Assembly (NCBI RefSeq): GCF_038784515.1
Contig: NZ_CP152376.1
Location: 5,270,001-5,334,000 of the forward strand
Direction: 5' to 3'
DNA length: 64,000 nt
Origin: Rhodoferax sp. GW822-FHT02A01
Lineage (GTDB): Bacteria > Pseudomonadota > Gammaproteobacteria > Burkholderiales > Burkholderiaceae_C
Part shown: positions 50,526 through 60,626 of the stretch, piece by piece
How positions within the stretch are numbered: the first letter of the stretch is position 1
Layout of the letters: each line of letters begins with the position of its first letter
The notes under the pieces: model-generated
The model's database searches: none
What the model saw: only the letters and a program-made list of their open reading frames with translations
Told to the model about the DNA's origin: nothing
Position numbers and translations under genes: made by a program

Positions 50526-51977
50526 TCAGCGGGCTGCGGACTGGATCGAGGTGGAATCCCAGCCCCCGCCCAATGCCTTGTATAGGTTGACCACAGCAGT
50601 GAGCTGGTTGCGTTGCACGTCGATCAGACCCGATTCGGCCTGCATCAGGTCACGTTGGGCATTGAGCACTTCCAGGTAGCCGGTGTAGCCTGCCTTGTAG
50701 CGAAGATCAGCCAGACGCAGCGTTTCGCGCAGTGCGTTGATGCGCACGGTGGTGCTTTCAACAAGCTGGCGGCCAGCATCCACGTTATTCATGGCGTCGT
50801 GCACGTCCTTGAAGGCGTTTTGAACCGTCTGGGTGTACTGCGCCACGGCCTGCTCCTGGCGTGCATTGGCAGCGGACACCAGGGCGTCGATGGCACCGGC
50901 GCGGAAGATAGGCTGCGTGAGGTTGCCAATCATGCTCCAGAACAAGGAAGCAGGATCAAACAGTGTGGACATGTCCTTGGACTGCTGCCCCACATTGGCC
51001 GTGAGGCTCAGCTTGGGGAAGTAGGCCGCGCGCGCCTGACCGATGTCCGCATGGGCGGCAATCAGGTTTTGCTCCGCACTCACAACGTCGGGGCGCGTAG
51101 ACAGGATGTCCGAAGACAGGTTTGCGGGTACGGCCTGCGCCGCGTACAGCGCGCTCAGATCAGCACCCCGCGCCAGAACCGGCTTCACGATGTCAGCTGG
51201 TTGACGGCCCACCAGTACGGCCAGAGCGCTCTCGGCGCTGCTGCGGCTTTGGCGTACCTGTTGCAGGGTAGCCAGCACGCTGGCGGCCTCCGACTCAGCT
51301 TGGCGCAAGTCCAGCTCACCCACCACACCGGCATCAAAGCGGCGCTTTTGCAGGCGCAGATTTTCCTGCCGAGTGGCAAGCGTGCGCTCGGCCAGGGAAG
51401 TCTGGGTATCCAGGGCGCGCAAGGCAAAGTAGCTCTGGGCCACATTGGCATACAGCGTGGTAAGAACCGCGCCTTGGCTAGCCGACTGGGCCAGCAGACG
51501 GGCACGGGCTGCGTCGTCGGCTCGGGCGTACTTGCCCCAGAAGTCGAACTCGTAACTGGCCGTCAGCCCCAGCTGACGGTCTTCCGACACCGGATCGGCA
51601 CCCGGACTGAAGGTGGCGGCGTTCTCGCTGCTGCGCCTGCGCGTGGCGCTGGCGTTCAGGTCAACCGTGGGATACAAGTTGGCATGGCTTTGCGCCAGGG
51701 AGGCGCGCGCTTCGGCCAGTCGGGCCGTTGCCAGCGCCAGGTCCTGGTTGTTGCGGGTTGCCTCGTCGAGCAGGGCATCCAGCACCGGGTCGGCAAAACC
51801 TTTCCACCAGGTCTTGAGGTCCTGCGCCTTGGCAGCCGCATCGCCAGCGGGCAACGTCAGCTCCGGGCGGCTGTAGGGCGTGGTACCGGGCGTCTGGCTG
51901 GCACATGCCGTAAGCATGGCAAGTGCGAATACCGAGACGGCAAAGGTGAAACGTGGCTTATTCAACATAGTGGACAT
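50526..51977 (-). CDS. outer-membrane efflux channel, OprM/NodT family lipoprotein
   Basis: The lipobox LTACAS follows a signal helix within the first 30 residues, so the protein is a lipoprotein trimer channel of the OprM type. Repeated TolC-like helices are visible (QDLALATARLAEARASLAQ and its later copy). ATG at 51977 is used; ATG at 51968 is equally possible. The start overlaps the 3' end of the RND gene, giving a coupled pump-channel pair. Length of about 484 is typical. Confidence 0.9.
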   Translation of the reverse strand: MSTMLNKPRFTFAVSVFALAMLTACASQTPGTTPYSRPELTLPAGDAAAKAQDLKTWWKGFADPVLDALLDEATRNNQDLALATARLAEARASLAQSHANLYPTVDLNASATRRRSSENAATFSPGADPVSEDRQLGLTASYEFDFWGKYARADDAARARLLAQSASQGAVLTTLYANVAQSYFALRALDTQTSLAERTLATRQENLRLQKRRFDAGVVGELDLRQAESEAASVLATLQQVRQSRSSAESALAVLVGRQPADIVKPVLARGADLSALYAAQAVPANLSSDILSTRPDVVSAEQNLIAAHADIGQARAAYFPKLSLTANVGQQSKDMSTLFDPASLFWSMIGNLTQPIFRAGAIDALVSAANARQEQAVAQYTQTVQNAFKDVHDAMNNVDAGRQLVESTTVRINALRETLRLADLRYKAGYTGYLEVLNAQRDLMQAESGLIDVQRNQLTAVVNLYKALGGGWDSTSIQSAAR

Positions 51978-54900
51978 CCGGCCCATGAGCGGGCTTGTTC
52001 TGGTATTTGTAGTCATCAGGTGTGGAGCGGAAGTTCCAATCGTTCACCAGCTTGAAGAACAACGGAACCAGAAACACCGCCAGGAAGGTGGCAGCCAGCA
52101 TTCCGCCCAGCACGCCGGTACCGATGGACTGGCGCGCTGCCGCACCTGCGCCGGTGGAAAACGCCAGCGGTGTCACACCCAGAATGAAGGCCATGGAGGT
52201 CATCAGAATCGGGCGGAAGCGCAGACGAGCGGCCTCCAATGCAGCGGCAACCGGGGTGAGGCCTTCGTGCACTTTCATCATGGCGAACTCGACGATCAGA
52301 ATCGCGTTCTTGGCCGACAGCCCCAGCAAGGTGACCAGACCGATCTGGAAGTACACATCGTTGGTGTAATTGCGTAAGAACACCGCCAACAAAGCGCCGA
52401 AGATACCGAACGGCAGCGCCAGAATGACCGAGAACGGCAGTGACCAGCGCTCATATTGCGCCGCCAGGATCAGGAAGATCATCAAGATGCCTGCAGTCAG
52501 CGCCAGTGTGCTGGAGCCGCTGTTGCGCTTTTGCTGGAAGGCGGTACCGCCCCAGTCGTAGCTCATGTCAGCTGGCAGCACCTTGGCAGCCGCGCGCTCC
52601 ATGGCAGCAATGGCCTGGCCCGAGCTGTAGCCCGGTTTGGGGTCGCCCAGAATCTGGATGGAGGGCAGCGCGTTGAAATGCTGAACCGAATCCGGTCCGC
52701 TGACAAACTTCACTTCGGCAATCGTACGGATCTGAACCATCTGGCCCGTGTTGGATCGTACGTAGATGGCCCCGATGTCATCCGGCTTGGAGCGGAAGTT
52801 GCCTTCGGCTTGCATCAGCACCTGGTAGATACGTCCACTCTTGTTGAAGTCGTTGACGTAGTAGCTTCCCAAAGTGGCAGACAGCGTGTTGTAGATATCG
52901 GCCAGCGCAATGCCCATGGAGCGTGCCTTTTCGGTATCCACATTGACATAGAGCTGCGGCGAATTGGCTTGCCACAGGGTTTTGACGCCCTGCAGTTCGG
53001 GCTGCTTGTTGGCTTCTGCGAGCAAGATCGGCAGCATCTGCGCCAGGCGGCGCACGCCTCCATCACCCTTGTTTTGCAGGTAGAACTCGAAGCCGCCGGT
53101 CTGACCCAGACCCTGGATGGCCGGTGGCGAGAACGCCAGGGGCAGGCCTTCCTTGATGCCGCCGGTCTTCATGTAGGTTTCCATCACCAGATCCTTGGCA
53201 GACTGGTTGCGCTCATCCCAGGGCTTGAGCGGGAAGAACATGGTGGCTGCGGACGACTTCAAGCCGCCGCCGCCCAGGAAGTTCAGACCCACCAGGCTGA
53301 AAACGGTGTCGATGTTCTTGTTGGGGCTCATGGCCGCTTCAACCTTCTTGACCACCTGGTTGGTACGCTCCAGCGACGAGCCTTCCGGCAGGATGACTGC
53401 GCCAATGAAGTAACCCTGGTCTTCGTCCGGCACCAATGCACCGGGCACGATCTTGAACAGCACTCCGGTCAGCAGGCCCATGCCAATGAACAGCGCCAGA
53501 CCGAGCACGCCACGCTTCAGGAAGAACGCAACACCCGAGATGTAGCGGCCAGTGAGGCGGTGAAAAGCACTGTTGAACCAGTCAAAGAACTTGTTCTTGC
53601 GCTCCATGTTCGGCTTGAGAAACACCGCGCACAAGGCCGGTGTGAGCGTCAGCGCCACAATGCCGGACAACACCACCGCAATAGTGATGGTGACGGAGAA
53701 CTGGCGATACAGCTCCCCGGCCAATCCGCCCAGGAAGGCGACCGGAATGAAGGCCGAGCACAGCACCAGCACGATGGCAATCACCGGGCCGGTCACTTCG
53801 TGCATGGCCTCGATGGCGGCCGCCTTGGGCGTCATGTTCTCTTCGTGCATCAAGCGCTCGACGTTCTCCAGCACCACGATGGCGTCGTCCACCACGATAC
53901 CGATGGCCAGCACCATGCCGAACAGGGTCAGCGTGTTGATGCTGTAGCCCAGCAGATGCAGACCGGCCATGGTGCCGATGAGCGACACGGGCACGGCCAG
54001 CGTGGGGATGATGGTGGCGCGCCAGCTCTGCAGGAACAGATAGACCACCACAAACACCAGCACCATGGCTTCTGCCAGTGTCTTCACCACTTCGTGGATG
54101 GACTCCGACACAAACGGCGTTGTGTCGTAGGGTGTGGAATAGGTCAGACCTTCGGGGAACTTGGCCTTGAGCGCTACCAGTGCAGATTCAACGGCTGCAC
54201 GCGTATCCAGTGCATTGGCACCGGTCTGCAGGAACACGCCAACAGGCACTGCCGGATGACCATTCACGCGCCCGTAGAAGTTGTAATCCTTAGAACCCAG
54301 TTCGACACGGGCCACGTCCTTCAGGCGCACTACCGAGCCATGGGTGCCGCTGCGAACAACAATGTTCTCGAACTGCTCAGGCTCCAGTAGACGGCCTTTG
54401 GCGGTCACGGTCAGCGTCAGCTCTTCGGTGTTGTTGGGTGGCGCACCGATCTTGCCCGCTGCGTACTGCGCGTTCTGCTCAGTCACTGCGCTGGAGATGT
54501 CCCCTACGGTGATTCCCATCTGCGCCATACGGTCAGGCCGCAACCAGATCCGCATCGCGTAGTCCTTGGCACCAAAGATTTGCACGTTGGTGGTTCCGGG
54601 TACCCGCTTGATAGGGTCCAACACGTTTTGCGTGATGTAGTTGGAGATGTAGAGCGCGTCGTAACGGTCATCCGGCGAATACAGCGCGGCAACCACCAGG
54701 AAATTGGCAGAGCTCTTGGCCACGGTCACGCCCTGGCGTTGAACTTCCTGCGGCAGCTTGCTCAGCACTTGGTTGACGCGGTTGTTGACGTTCACCGCAG
54801 CGATGTCCAGATCGGTACCGACGTCGAAAGTCACGTTGATGGAAACCGCACCGTCACCCGACGAGGTACTGTCCATGTACAGCATCTTTTCAACGCCGTT

Positions 54901-55110
54901 GATGGACTGCTCGATAGGGGCGGCCACGGTGGTTTCCAGCACTTCAGCTGAAGCGCCTGGATAAATGGCCCGAACGTTCACCACGGGTGGCGAAATTTCC
55001 GGGTAGCGCGAGATGGGTAGCACGCGCATGGCGGCCAGCCCCGCCAGGACCAGAAACAACGACAAAACCGTTGCAAAGATCGGGCGATTGATAAAGAACT
55101 TGGAAAACAT
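51958..55110 (-). CDS. RND efflux transporter, HAE1 type, 1050 aa
   Basis: It is the inner-membrane proton-driven pump of a tripartite drug efflux system. Features are the N-terminal FFINRPIFATVLS, the paired aspartates in GIVVDDAIVVLENVERLM of helix 4 that carry the proton relay, and the lysine segment GLSAKNAILIVEFA of helix 10. Length of 1050 and the pattern match AcrB/MexB. It lies 14 bases after the adaptor gene and overlaps the channel gene. Confidence 0.95.
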   Translation of the reverse strand: MFSKFFINRPIFATVLSLFLVLAGLAAMRVLPISRYPEISPPVVNVRAIYPGASAEVLETTVAAPIEQSINGVEKMLYMDSTSSGDGAVSINVTFDVGTDLDIAAVNVNNRVNQVLSKLPQEVQRQGVTVAKSSANFLVVAALYSPDDRYDALYISNYITQNVLDPIKRVPGTTNVQIFGAKDYAMRIWLRPDRMAQMGITVGDISSAVTEQNAQYAAGKIGAPPNNTEELTLTVTAKGRLLEPEQFENIVVRSGTHGSVVRLKDVARVELGSKDYNFYGRVNGHPAVPVGVFLQTGANALDTRAAVESALVALKAKFPEGLTYSTPYDTTPFVSESIHEVVKTLAEAMVLVFVVVYLFLQSWRATIIPTLAVPVSLIGTMAGLHLLGYSINTLTLFGMVLAIGIVVDDAIVVLENVERLMHEENMTPKAAAIEAMHEVTGPVIAIVLVLCSAFIPVAFLGGLAGELYRQFSVTITIAVVLSGIVALTLTPALCAVFLKPNMERKNKFFDWFNSAFHRLTGRYISGVAFFLKRGVLGLALFIGMGLLTGVLFKIVPGALVPDEDQGYFIGAVILPEGSSLERTNQVVKKVEAAMSPNKNIDTVFSLVGLNFLGGGGLKSSAATMFFPLKPWDERNQSAKDLVMETYMKTGGIKEGLPLAFSPPAIQGLGQTGGFEFYLQNKGDGGVRRLAQMLPILLAEANKQPELQGVKTLWQANSPQLYVNVDTEKARSMGIALADIYNTLSATLGSYYVNDFNKSGRIYQVLMQAEGNFRSKPDDIGAIYVRSNTGQMVQIRTIAEVKFVSGPDSVQHFNALPSIQILGDPKPGYSSGQAIAAMERAAAKVLPADMSYDWGGTAFQQKRNSGSSTLALTAGILMIFLILAAQYERWSLPFSVILALPFGIFGALLAVFLRNYTNDVYFQIGLVTLLGLSAKNAILIVEFAMMKVHEGLTPVAAALEAARLRFRPILMTSMAFILGVTPLAFSTGAGAAARQSIGTGVLGGMLAATFLAVFLVPLFFKLVNDWNFRSTPDDYKYQNKPAHGPDVHYVE

Positions 55111-55124
55111 GTGTGCGTGGCTCC

Positions 55125-56417
55125 CTACTTGGCCGCAGCAGTTGCAGAAGCGGCGGCGGCAGGCGCAGCGGCTGATGGCTTGACAGCCGCGCCATCTGCA
55201 GGCGTCGGCACGTAGGGAACCGGCTTGACCAGCATGCCGGGGTCATGCGCCTTGATGTAACCATCAACCAGCACACGATCACCATCCTTCAGGCCCTTGG
55301 TCACGATCCATTGACCTTGCGACCAGCCGTCCAGCTCCACCGGGTGGGGTTCGAGCTTGTCTTCCTTGTTGACAACAAAGACGATCTTTCCGAAGGGACT
55401 GTCGATGATGGCGCGCTGGGGCACGGCCAGGGCCGCCGGGCGGCTGGCCCCACCCAGACTCACGCGCACGAACTGTCCGGGACGCAGCGATCCGTCGGGA
55501 TTGGGGATCTCTGCCCGCACATCAAAGCTACCGGTCTGGGCATTGATGCGTTCGCTGGCAAAGTTCAACTTGCCGGTACGTGGATAGCTGCTGCCGTCTG
55601 ACAGTTTGACACTCACGGTGAAGCCTAAGCTGCCATTGCTGGCCTTCTTGCCCGGCACCGCCAGTTGTCCCGCCTTGAGCTGTTTGGTCAAGCGCAGCAT
55701 GTCACCTTCGGACACGCTGAAGTTCACGTACATGGGATTGGTCTGCACGATGGTGGTGAGCAGACTGTCTGCGGTGGTCAACAGATTGCCTTCGGACTTG
55801 CTGGCGACTCCGGTTGTACCGCCAATGGGCGCCACCACCCGGGTGTAACCCAGGTTCAGGCGTGCTTCGTTGGCTTGTGCCTGGGCCTGCTTCAGGCTGG
55901 CTTCGGCGGTTTCCAGAGCGGACTTGCTGTCGTCGTATTCCTTCTGACTGACCGCCTTGTCGGCAACCAGAGGCGCCAGACGGGCATATTCGCGACGCGC
56001 TTGAGAAGCCTTGGCTTCGGCCATGGCGACAGCGGCTTCCGCAGACGCGAGTTGCGTCTGGTAGCTGGCTGGATCAATCTGGAACAGGGGCGTGCCGGCT
56101 TGCACCACGGCGCCCTCTTCGTACAGGCGTTTGTTCAGGATGCCGCCAACCCGGGCGCGAACTTCGGTTTCGCGTGAGCCGGCGGTCTGTCCGGTGTACT
56201 CCATGTCGACGGCCTGGTCTTTGGCCTGCACGGTAATGACCGCGACTTCGGGCAAAGGCATGGCACCGCCGGGACCGGCTTGTGCGCTGGAGAACTTCCC
56301 GCACGCAACCAGGGCCATGGGGAGCGCTGCCAGCACCAAGGTGGTTATCCAGCTAGGATGCCCGTTTAGAAGGAGACGATCGTCAGTCATAGAGTTTGAG
56401 CGTGGTTCTGTTGTCAT
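55125..56417 (-). CDS. RND efflux periplasmic adaptor, AcrA/MexA type
   Basis: A signal helix with lipobox VACG (residues about 38-41 from this start) precedes the lipoyl-hairpin segments EVRARVGGILNKRLYEEG and the long alpha hairpin. The beta-barrel segment GQFVRVSLGG follows, and the C-terminus is Ala/Pro-rich. It forms the bridge between the pump and the outer-membrane channel. ATG at 56417 and ATG at 56390 are both possible; neither has a clear ribosome site. It is divergent from the tetR gene, with the operator between them. Confidence 0.9.
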   Translation of the reverse strand: MTTEPRSNSMTDDRLLLNGHPSWITTLVLAALPMALVACGKFSSAQAGPGGAMPLPEVAVITVQAKDQAVDMEYTGQTAGSRETEVRARVGGILNKRLYEEGAVVQAGTPLFQIDPASYQTQLASAEAAVAMAEAKASQARREYARLAPLVADKAVSQKEYDDSKSALETAEASLKQAQAQANEARLNLGYTRVVAPIGGTTGVASKSEGNLLTTADSLLTTIVQTNPMYVNFSVSEGDMLRLTKQLKAGQLAVPGKKASNGSLGFTVSVKLSDGSSYPRTGKLNFASERINAQTGSFDVRAEIPNPDGSLRPGQFVRVSLGGASRPAALAVPQRAIIDSPFGKIVFVVNKEDKLEPHPVELDGWSQGQWIVTKGLKDGDRVLVDGYIKAHDPGMLVKPVPYVPTPADGAAVKPSAAAPAAAASATAAAK

Positions 56418-56451
56418 AGATCAAGGCATTTGAATTTCGATGACCTAGTAT

Positions 56452-56475
56452 TACATACATTCGTGAATGTTTGTT
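56452..56475. promoter_or_regulatory. AcrR/TtgR-type operator between efflux operon and tetR gene
   Basis: TACATACATTCGTGAATGTTTGTT at 56452-56475 is a near-perfect palindrome and differs little from the AcrR operator of E. coli (TACATACATTTGTGAATGTATGTA, from memory). It lies between the divergent adaptor and regulator genes, 35 bases from one start and 45 from the other. Autoregulation of tetR and repression of the pump are expected. Confidence 0.85.
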
Positions 56476-56519
56476 ACATCGGGGAGTATGCGAAAATACA
56501 ATGACGACGAGGAAACAAC

Positions 56520-57188
56520 ATGGTCCGCAAGAAGAAAGACGATGCCCAACTCACCTGCACGGCATTGCTGGATGCAGCGGAGCAGGTATTTTTTGAAAAT
56601 GGTGTTGCAAAAACAACACTCAATGACATTGCAGCTGCAGCGGGTCTGACTCGGGGCGCAATCTATTGGCACTTCACCGACAAGGCCGATCTGCTTCAGG
56701 CGATGTTTACGCGTGCCATGTTCCCCATGGAGTCCATGCTCAATGAGTTGCTTCAGGCCGCCAACGCCAATCCGCTGGTAACGCTGCGAAACATGTGTGT
56801 ACAGGTGTTGACCAATCTGGCCCACTCACCCGAGCAGCAGCGCGTGTTCAACATCATGTTTCATCGATGCGAGCACATTGGCCCCATGATCACCGTGTTG
56901 GAAAACAAGCGCGCCAAGCGCGAGGAGTGCCTGGCACAGGTGGAAACCGCACTGGCACGCGCTGTCGCTGCAGGGCACCTGCCGCCTGACACGGACGTAG
57001 TGCTGGCCAATCAGGTCATCAGCAATTTCATGGCTGGCACGATGAGCGAGTGGCTTTTTGCGCCCCAGTCGTTTGACCTGGCGACCTGCGCGCCTGGCAT
57101 GGTGGACATGCTGATTGCCGGCCTTCAGGCCAATCCACCGCGACTTGCAAAATCCGAACCTGCAGCAATTGCGCGCTGCGCGGGCTAA
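56520..57188 (+). CDS. TetR/AcrR-family regulator of the efflux operon, 222 aa
   Basis: The N-terminal DNA-binding domain is of AcrR type: TLNDIAAAAGLTRGAIYWHFTDKADLL. The C-terminal ligand domain contains FNIMFHRCEH and RAVAAGHLPPDTD, like TtgR/AcrR. A divergent RND operon and the operator at 56452-56475 make it the local repressor, with drugs as likely ligands. The stop overlaps the convergent SulP gene by 4 bases. Confidence 0.93.
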   Translation: MVRKKKDDAQLTCTALLDAAEQVFFENGVAKTTLNDIAAAAGLTRGAIYWHFTDKADLLQAMFTRAMFPMESMLNELLQAANANPLVTLRNMCVQVLTNLAHSPEQQRVFNIMFHRCEHIGPMITVLENKRAKREECLAQVETALARAVAAGHLPPDTDVVLANQVISNFMAGTMSEWLFAPQSFDLATCAPGMVDMLIAGLQANPPRLAKSEPAAIARCAG

Positions 57189-58906
57189 ATCACATACAAG
57201 CCGGCATCTGCAATCTTTTCGGCAGCAAGCATTTCGAAAGCCCTATTTACCGAAAGGTGCACCCTGCCCGACAGGCTTTGCCACAGCGGGGTATTCAGCA
57301 GACGATCCTGGACGGGCCCCTTTACCTCTGCCAGATGCAGACGAATGCCGCGTGCTGCCAGATCCTGATTCAGGTCGGAAAGCACCTCCATGGCGGTGGT
57401 GTCCACCCGGTTCACCGCACTCATGATCAGCACCAGGTCTTTGATGCGCGCGTCTTTCTGCAACTCGGCGACGAGCCGGTCCTCCACTGCGTTGAGATTG
57501 CCGAAGAACAGGCTCTCATCAATCCGCAGGAACAGCACACCAGGAATGGTCTCCACGCCGTGGCGCTCGACGTTACGGAAATGTTCAGTGCCGACAATGC
57601 GCCCTATCACTGCAATATGCGGTGTGCTGGCACGCACCAGCAGCGTGATCAACGACAACAGGATGCCGGTGGCAATACCCATCTCCAGCCCCAGCAGCAG
57701 CACGCCGGCGGCCGTTCCCAACAAGGCATAGGCATCGGCCCGGTCATAGGACCAGGCCTGGCGCAGGGCCTTGAGGTCAATCATGCTGATGGCCGCCACC
57801 ACGATACTGGTAGCCAACACAGCCAGCGGCATACGGGCAAACCAGTGGGTACCCGCCAGCACAATCAGCAGCATGCTGAGCGCAGACACTAGGCCAGCGA
57901 GCGGAGAGCGTGCACCGGCGGCCAGGTTGATGGCCGTACGTGACAAGCCGCCTCCCACCGGCATGCCGCCATAGAACGCCGCCACCACATTGGCTGCGCC
58001 CAAACCTACCAGTTCGCGGTTGGGATCCAGTCGCTCGCGCCGCTTGGCCGCCAGCGCCTGCCCCATGGTGATGTTCTGCACAGTGCCGATGAAGGCCATG
58101 ATCAGAGCCGGTGTGAGCAATTGCTGCAGGGAACCCACGTCGGGCAGGAACAGGTTGATGTTGCCCAGCCCTTCCTGAACTGCACCTACGACTGCCACAT
58201 GATGGGCGTTGTCCAGATTCAGTCCGACAACCAGCAGGCTGGCGGTGCCCAAAACGATCAAGGGCATCACGCGCACCCATACCTCGGCTTTTGTCTTGGC
58301 AATGCCCATGCGCACGGCCATCCGTACCAGTCCATAGCGGGACAATAGCAACCACGGCAGTGCAATGCCCGAAAACAGCAGCGTCACCGGGTTGCTCTGT
58401 CCGAAATTCGACAGCACGGACAGAAGTGTTTGCCAGGTGTTGTCCCCCTTTACCTGAATGCCCAGCATGAACTTGAGCTGACTGATGATGATCAGCACCG
58501 CGGAGCCTGAAATGAAACCGCTCACAACCGGGCGACTGAGCAGTTGGGAAAGAAAGCCTAGCCTGAAGATTCCAAACACCAAAGTCAGAACGCCGGAACA
58601 CAGAGCCAACCCTGCAGCCAGCGCGATGTACTGGGGGCTCCCAGGTGTGGCCAACGGGCTGAGCACCGCAAACGTCATGATGGAGGTAATGGCCACCGGA
58701 CCTACAGCCTGGATCGAGCTGCTCCCCAGCCACACATAGGCGACCACCGGGAAAATGCTTGCGTACAGGCCTGCCTGCGGTGGCAGACCTGCCAGCAAGG
58801 CGTAGGCCAGGCTTTGCGGAATGACCAGAATGGTGACGATGACGCCAGCCATCAAGTCGCTACTCAGAGCATCGCGCCGGTAATGGACAAGCCAGGGAGG
58901 GAGCAC
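57185..58906 (-). CDS. SulP-family anion transporter with STAS domain, 573 aa
   Basis: It has about 10-14 hydrophobic spans with the SulP phrase MAGVIVTILVIPQSLAYALLAGLPPQAGLYAS. A C-terminal STAS domain follows (about 440-560, including LVLIMSAVNRVDTTAMEVL). SulP proteins move sulfate, bicarbonate or other anions; the substrate cannot be decided here. The start GTG at 58906 lacks a good ribosome site and ATG at 58852 is possible. Length is normal. Confidence 0.9.
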   Translation of the reverse strand: MLPPWLVHYRRDALSSDLMAGVIVTILVIPQSLAYALLAGLPPQAGLYASIFPVVAYVWLGSSSIQAVGPVAITSIMTFAVLSPLATPGSPQYIALAAGLALCSGVLTLVFGIFRLGFLSQLLSRPVVSGFISGSAVLIIISQLKFMLGIQVKGDNTWQTLLSVLSNFGQSNPVTLLFSGIALPWLLLSRYGLVRMAVRMGIAKTKAEVWVRVMPLIVLGTASLLVVGLNLDNAHHVAVVGAVQEGLGNINLFLPDVGSLQQLLTPALIMAFIGTVQNITMGQALAAKRRERLDPNRELVGLGAANVVAAFYGGMPVGGGLSRTAINLAAGARSPLAGLVSALSMLLIVLAGTHWFARMPLAVLATSIVVAAISMIDLKALRQAWSYDRADAYALLGTAAGVLLLGLEMGIATGILLSLITLLVRASTPHIAVIGRIVGTEHFRNVERHGVETIPGVLFLRIDESLFFGNLNAVEDRLVAELQKDARIKDLVLIMSAVNRVDTTAMEVLSDLNQDLAARGIRLHLAEVKGPVQDRLLNTPLWQSLSGRVHLSVNRAFEMLAAEKIADAGLYVI

Positions 58907-58989
58907 GGAAGGAGAGAGCAGTTGAAGTTCCGCAAGAGGTTAGCATAGCCCCTCCCGTTCTTCCGCTTCGAACTATCTGCTTCACGACC

Positions 58990-59700
58990 ATGCGTTCACC
59001 TTTCGCGTCCAATCCTCCCGGCAACAAAACGCCCGGCTTGTTTGCCGGTGTGCTGATTGCCAGCGTGGTGGTGGCACTGATTCCCACCATCTGGACGGCA
59101 TTGGACCTTAGGGCTGCAGCCATCTTCACGGGCCCCACCGCCATGATCCACCCGGTGCACTGGTGGTGGGTGGAGTTGATCAACGACTACGTCCCTGCCC
59201 TGTTCCGGGTTTGCCTGGGCCTACTCTGGTTGGCCTGGGTTGTGGCCCTGCTCAAGCCACGCTGGCGCACCTGGCGACTGCCGCTGGCATTCGTGGTGAT
59301 TGCCGGCATCCTGGGACCGGGCATGGTCGTGAACTGGGTGTTCAAGGAAAACTGGCAGCGCGCCCGCCCTTATCAGGTGCAGAATTTTGGTGGCCGCCAG
59401 CAGTTCACCCGGGCGGCCATCATCACCGACCAGTGTGACAACAACTGTTCATTCGTCAGCGGACATGTGGCCTGCGGCGTCTTCCTGGTTTCACTCGGAT
59501 TGGTACACAGGCGCCGCCAGCGACTGTGGGCTGCGGCCGGCATTGCAGCCGGACTGGTGATCGGCTTTGCCCGCATGGCCGACGTGGCCCATTGGCTAAG
59601 TGACGTGCTCTGGGCTTTTCCCATCACGCTGTTCACCAGCTGGCTGGTCTGGAAGGCTCTCTACGGGTACTACTGCAAGCCTTCGCGTACCGAGGGATAA
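58990..59700 (+). CDS. PAP2-family membrane phosphatase, 236 aa
   Basis: The three acid phosphatase motifs are present: KENWQRARP, CSFVSGHV and ARMADVAHWLSD. Six hydrophobic segments make it an inner-membrane enzyme, probably a lipid phosphate or undecaprenyl diphosphate phosphatase. The substrate is not determined by sequence. ATG at 58990 is used. The last 31 bases overlap the convergent SDR gene. Confidence 0.9.
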   Translation: MRSPFASNPPGNKTPGLFAGVLIASVVVALIPTIWTALDLRAAAIFTGPTAMIHPVHWWWVELINDYVPALFRVCLGLLWLAWVVALLKPRWRTWRLPLAFVVIAGILGPGMVVNWVFKENWQRARPYQVQNFGGRQQFTRAAIITDQCDNNCSFVSGHVACGVFLVSLGLVHRRRQRLWAAAGIAAGLVIGFARMADVAHWLSDVLWAFPITLFTSWLVWKALYGYYCKPSRTEG

Positions 59701-60581
59701 CGCAGCCGCAGGCCAAGCTCCTGTTTCATGCGGGTGTTGACCAGACGGCGCGACTCGCTCATGAAACTCAGCAACATCACCGGCAATTGGCGCTGGGCGC
59801 CGTCGCGGGGCACCCGCGGGGGACGCGGCAGTCGGTAATGGTCTGCCGCCCAGTCGTAGTAATCACCCATCTTCATTTCGGTGTCATCACTGACGTTGTA
59901 AACCCTTTGCGGCCGGCCTTTCCACAGCGCAGCCAGGCATGCGCGTGCCAGGTCATCGGCATGGATGTGGTTGGTGTAGACATCGTCCTCGGCACAGAGC
60001 ACCGGTGTGCCCTTTTGCAGGCGCGCTTCGGGCGTGCCGCCTTCGCGGTCCGGCGCATAGATGCCGGGGATGCGCAGTATCTGCGTGCGCACGCCCGTGG
60101 AGCGCCCGAAGAAGCGCACGCTCTCTTCCGCTGCCACACGCCTGCGGGCACGTGGGGTGGTAGCACTGGTGGGTCGGGTCTCGTCCACCCATACGCCTGC
60201 GCAGTCGCCATAGACACCGCTGGTGGAACCGTACACCAGTTGTACGGGCAAGCCCCGCAGACGCAGCGCACGCAGCAAGGCAACGGCACGCGGGTCCTGC
60301 CAGCCTTCGGTAGGCGGGGGGGCCAGATACACCACACGGTCTGCAAGACCGGCCAAACGCGCCAAGGTGGCGGCACGATCCAGATTGCCTGTCAGCGGGA
60401 CTATGTCCCTGGCACGCAGTGCGTCGAATCGCTGCGGCGAGGAACTCAGTGCCAGCACGCGTGCCCTGCCCTCCAGATGCCTGGCCACACGCATACCCAC
60501 GTCTCCACACCCCACAATCAATACACGCTGGCGACGAAAGCGCGCTGGCAGCGCGCCGAGAGGGTTTTGGTTTGAAGGCAC
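59670..60581 (-). CDS. NAD(P)-dependent SDR-like oxidoreductase (YeeZ-like), 303 aa
   Basis: The Rossmann turn is LIVGCGDVGMRVA at about 21-33, with YLAPPPTEG and YGSTSGVYGD typical of YeeZ-type atypical SDRs. LRIPGIYAPDREGG and NHIHADDLA support an epimerase-like fold. Substrate unknown. It overlaps the PAP2 gene tail and is divergent from the ferredoxin reductase gene. Confidence 0.85.
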   Translation of the reverse strand: MPSNQNPLGALPARFRRQRVLIVGCGDVGMRVARHLEGRARVLALSSSPQRFDALRARDIVPLTGNLDRAATLARLAGLADRVVYLAPPPTEGWQDPRAVALLRALRLRGLPVQLVYGSTSGVYGDCAGVWVDETRPTSATTPRARRRVAAEESVRFFGRSTGVRTQILRIPGIYAPDREGGTPEARLQKGTPVLCAEDDVYTNHIHADDLARACLAALWKGRPQRVYNVSDDTEMKMGDYYDWAADHYRLPRPPRVPRDGAQRQLPVMLLSFMSESRRLVNTRMKQELGLRLRYPSVREGLQ

Positions 60582-60626
60582 AATTCAGGCTGCTAAAAAG
60601 ATACAGCAGACAGGATACCCAAAAAG

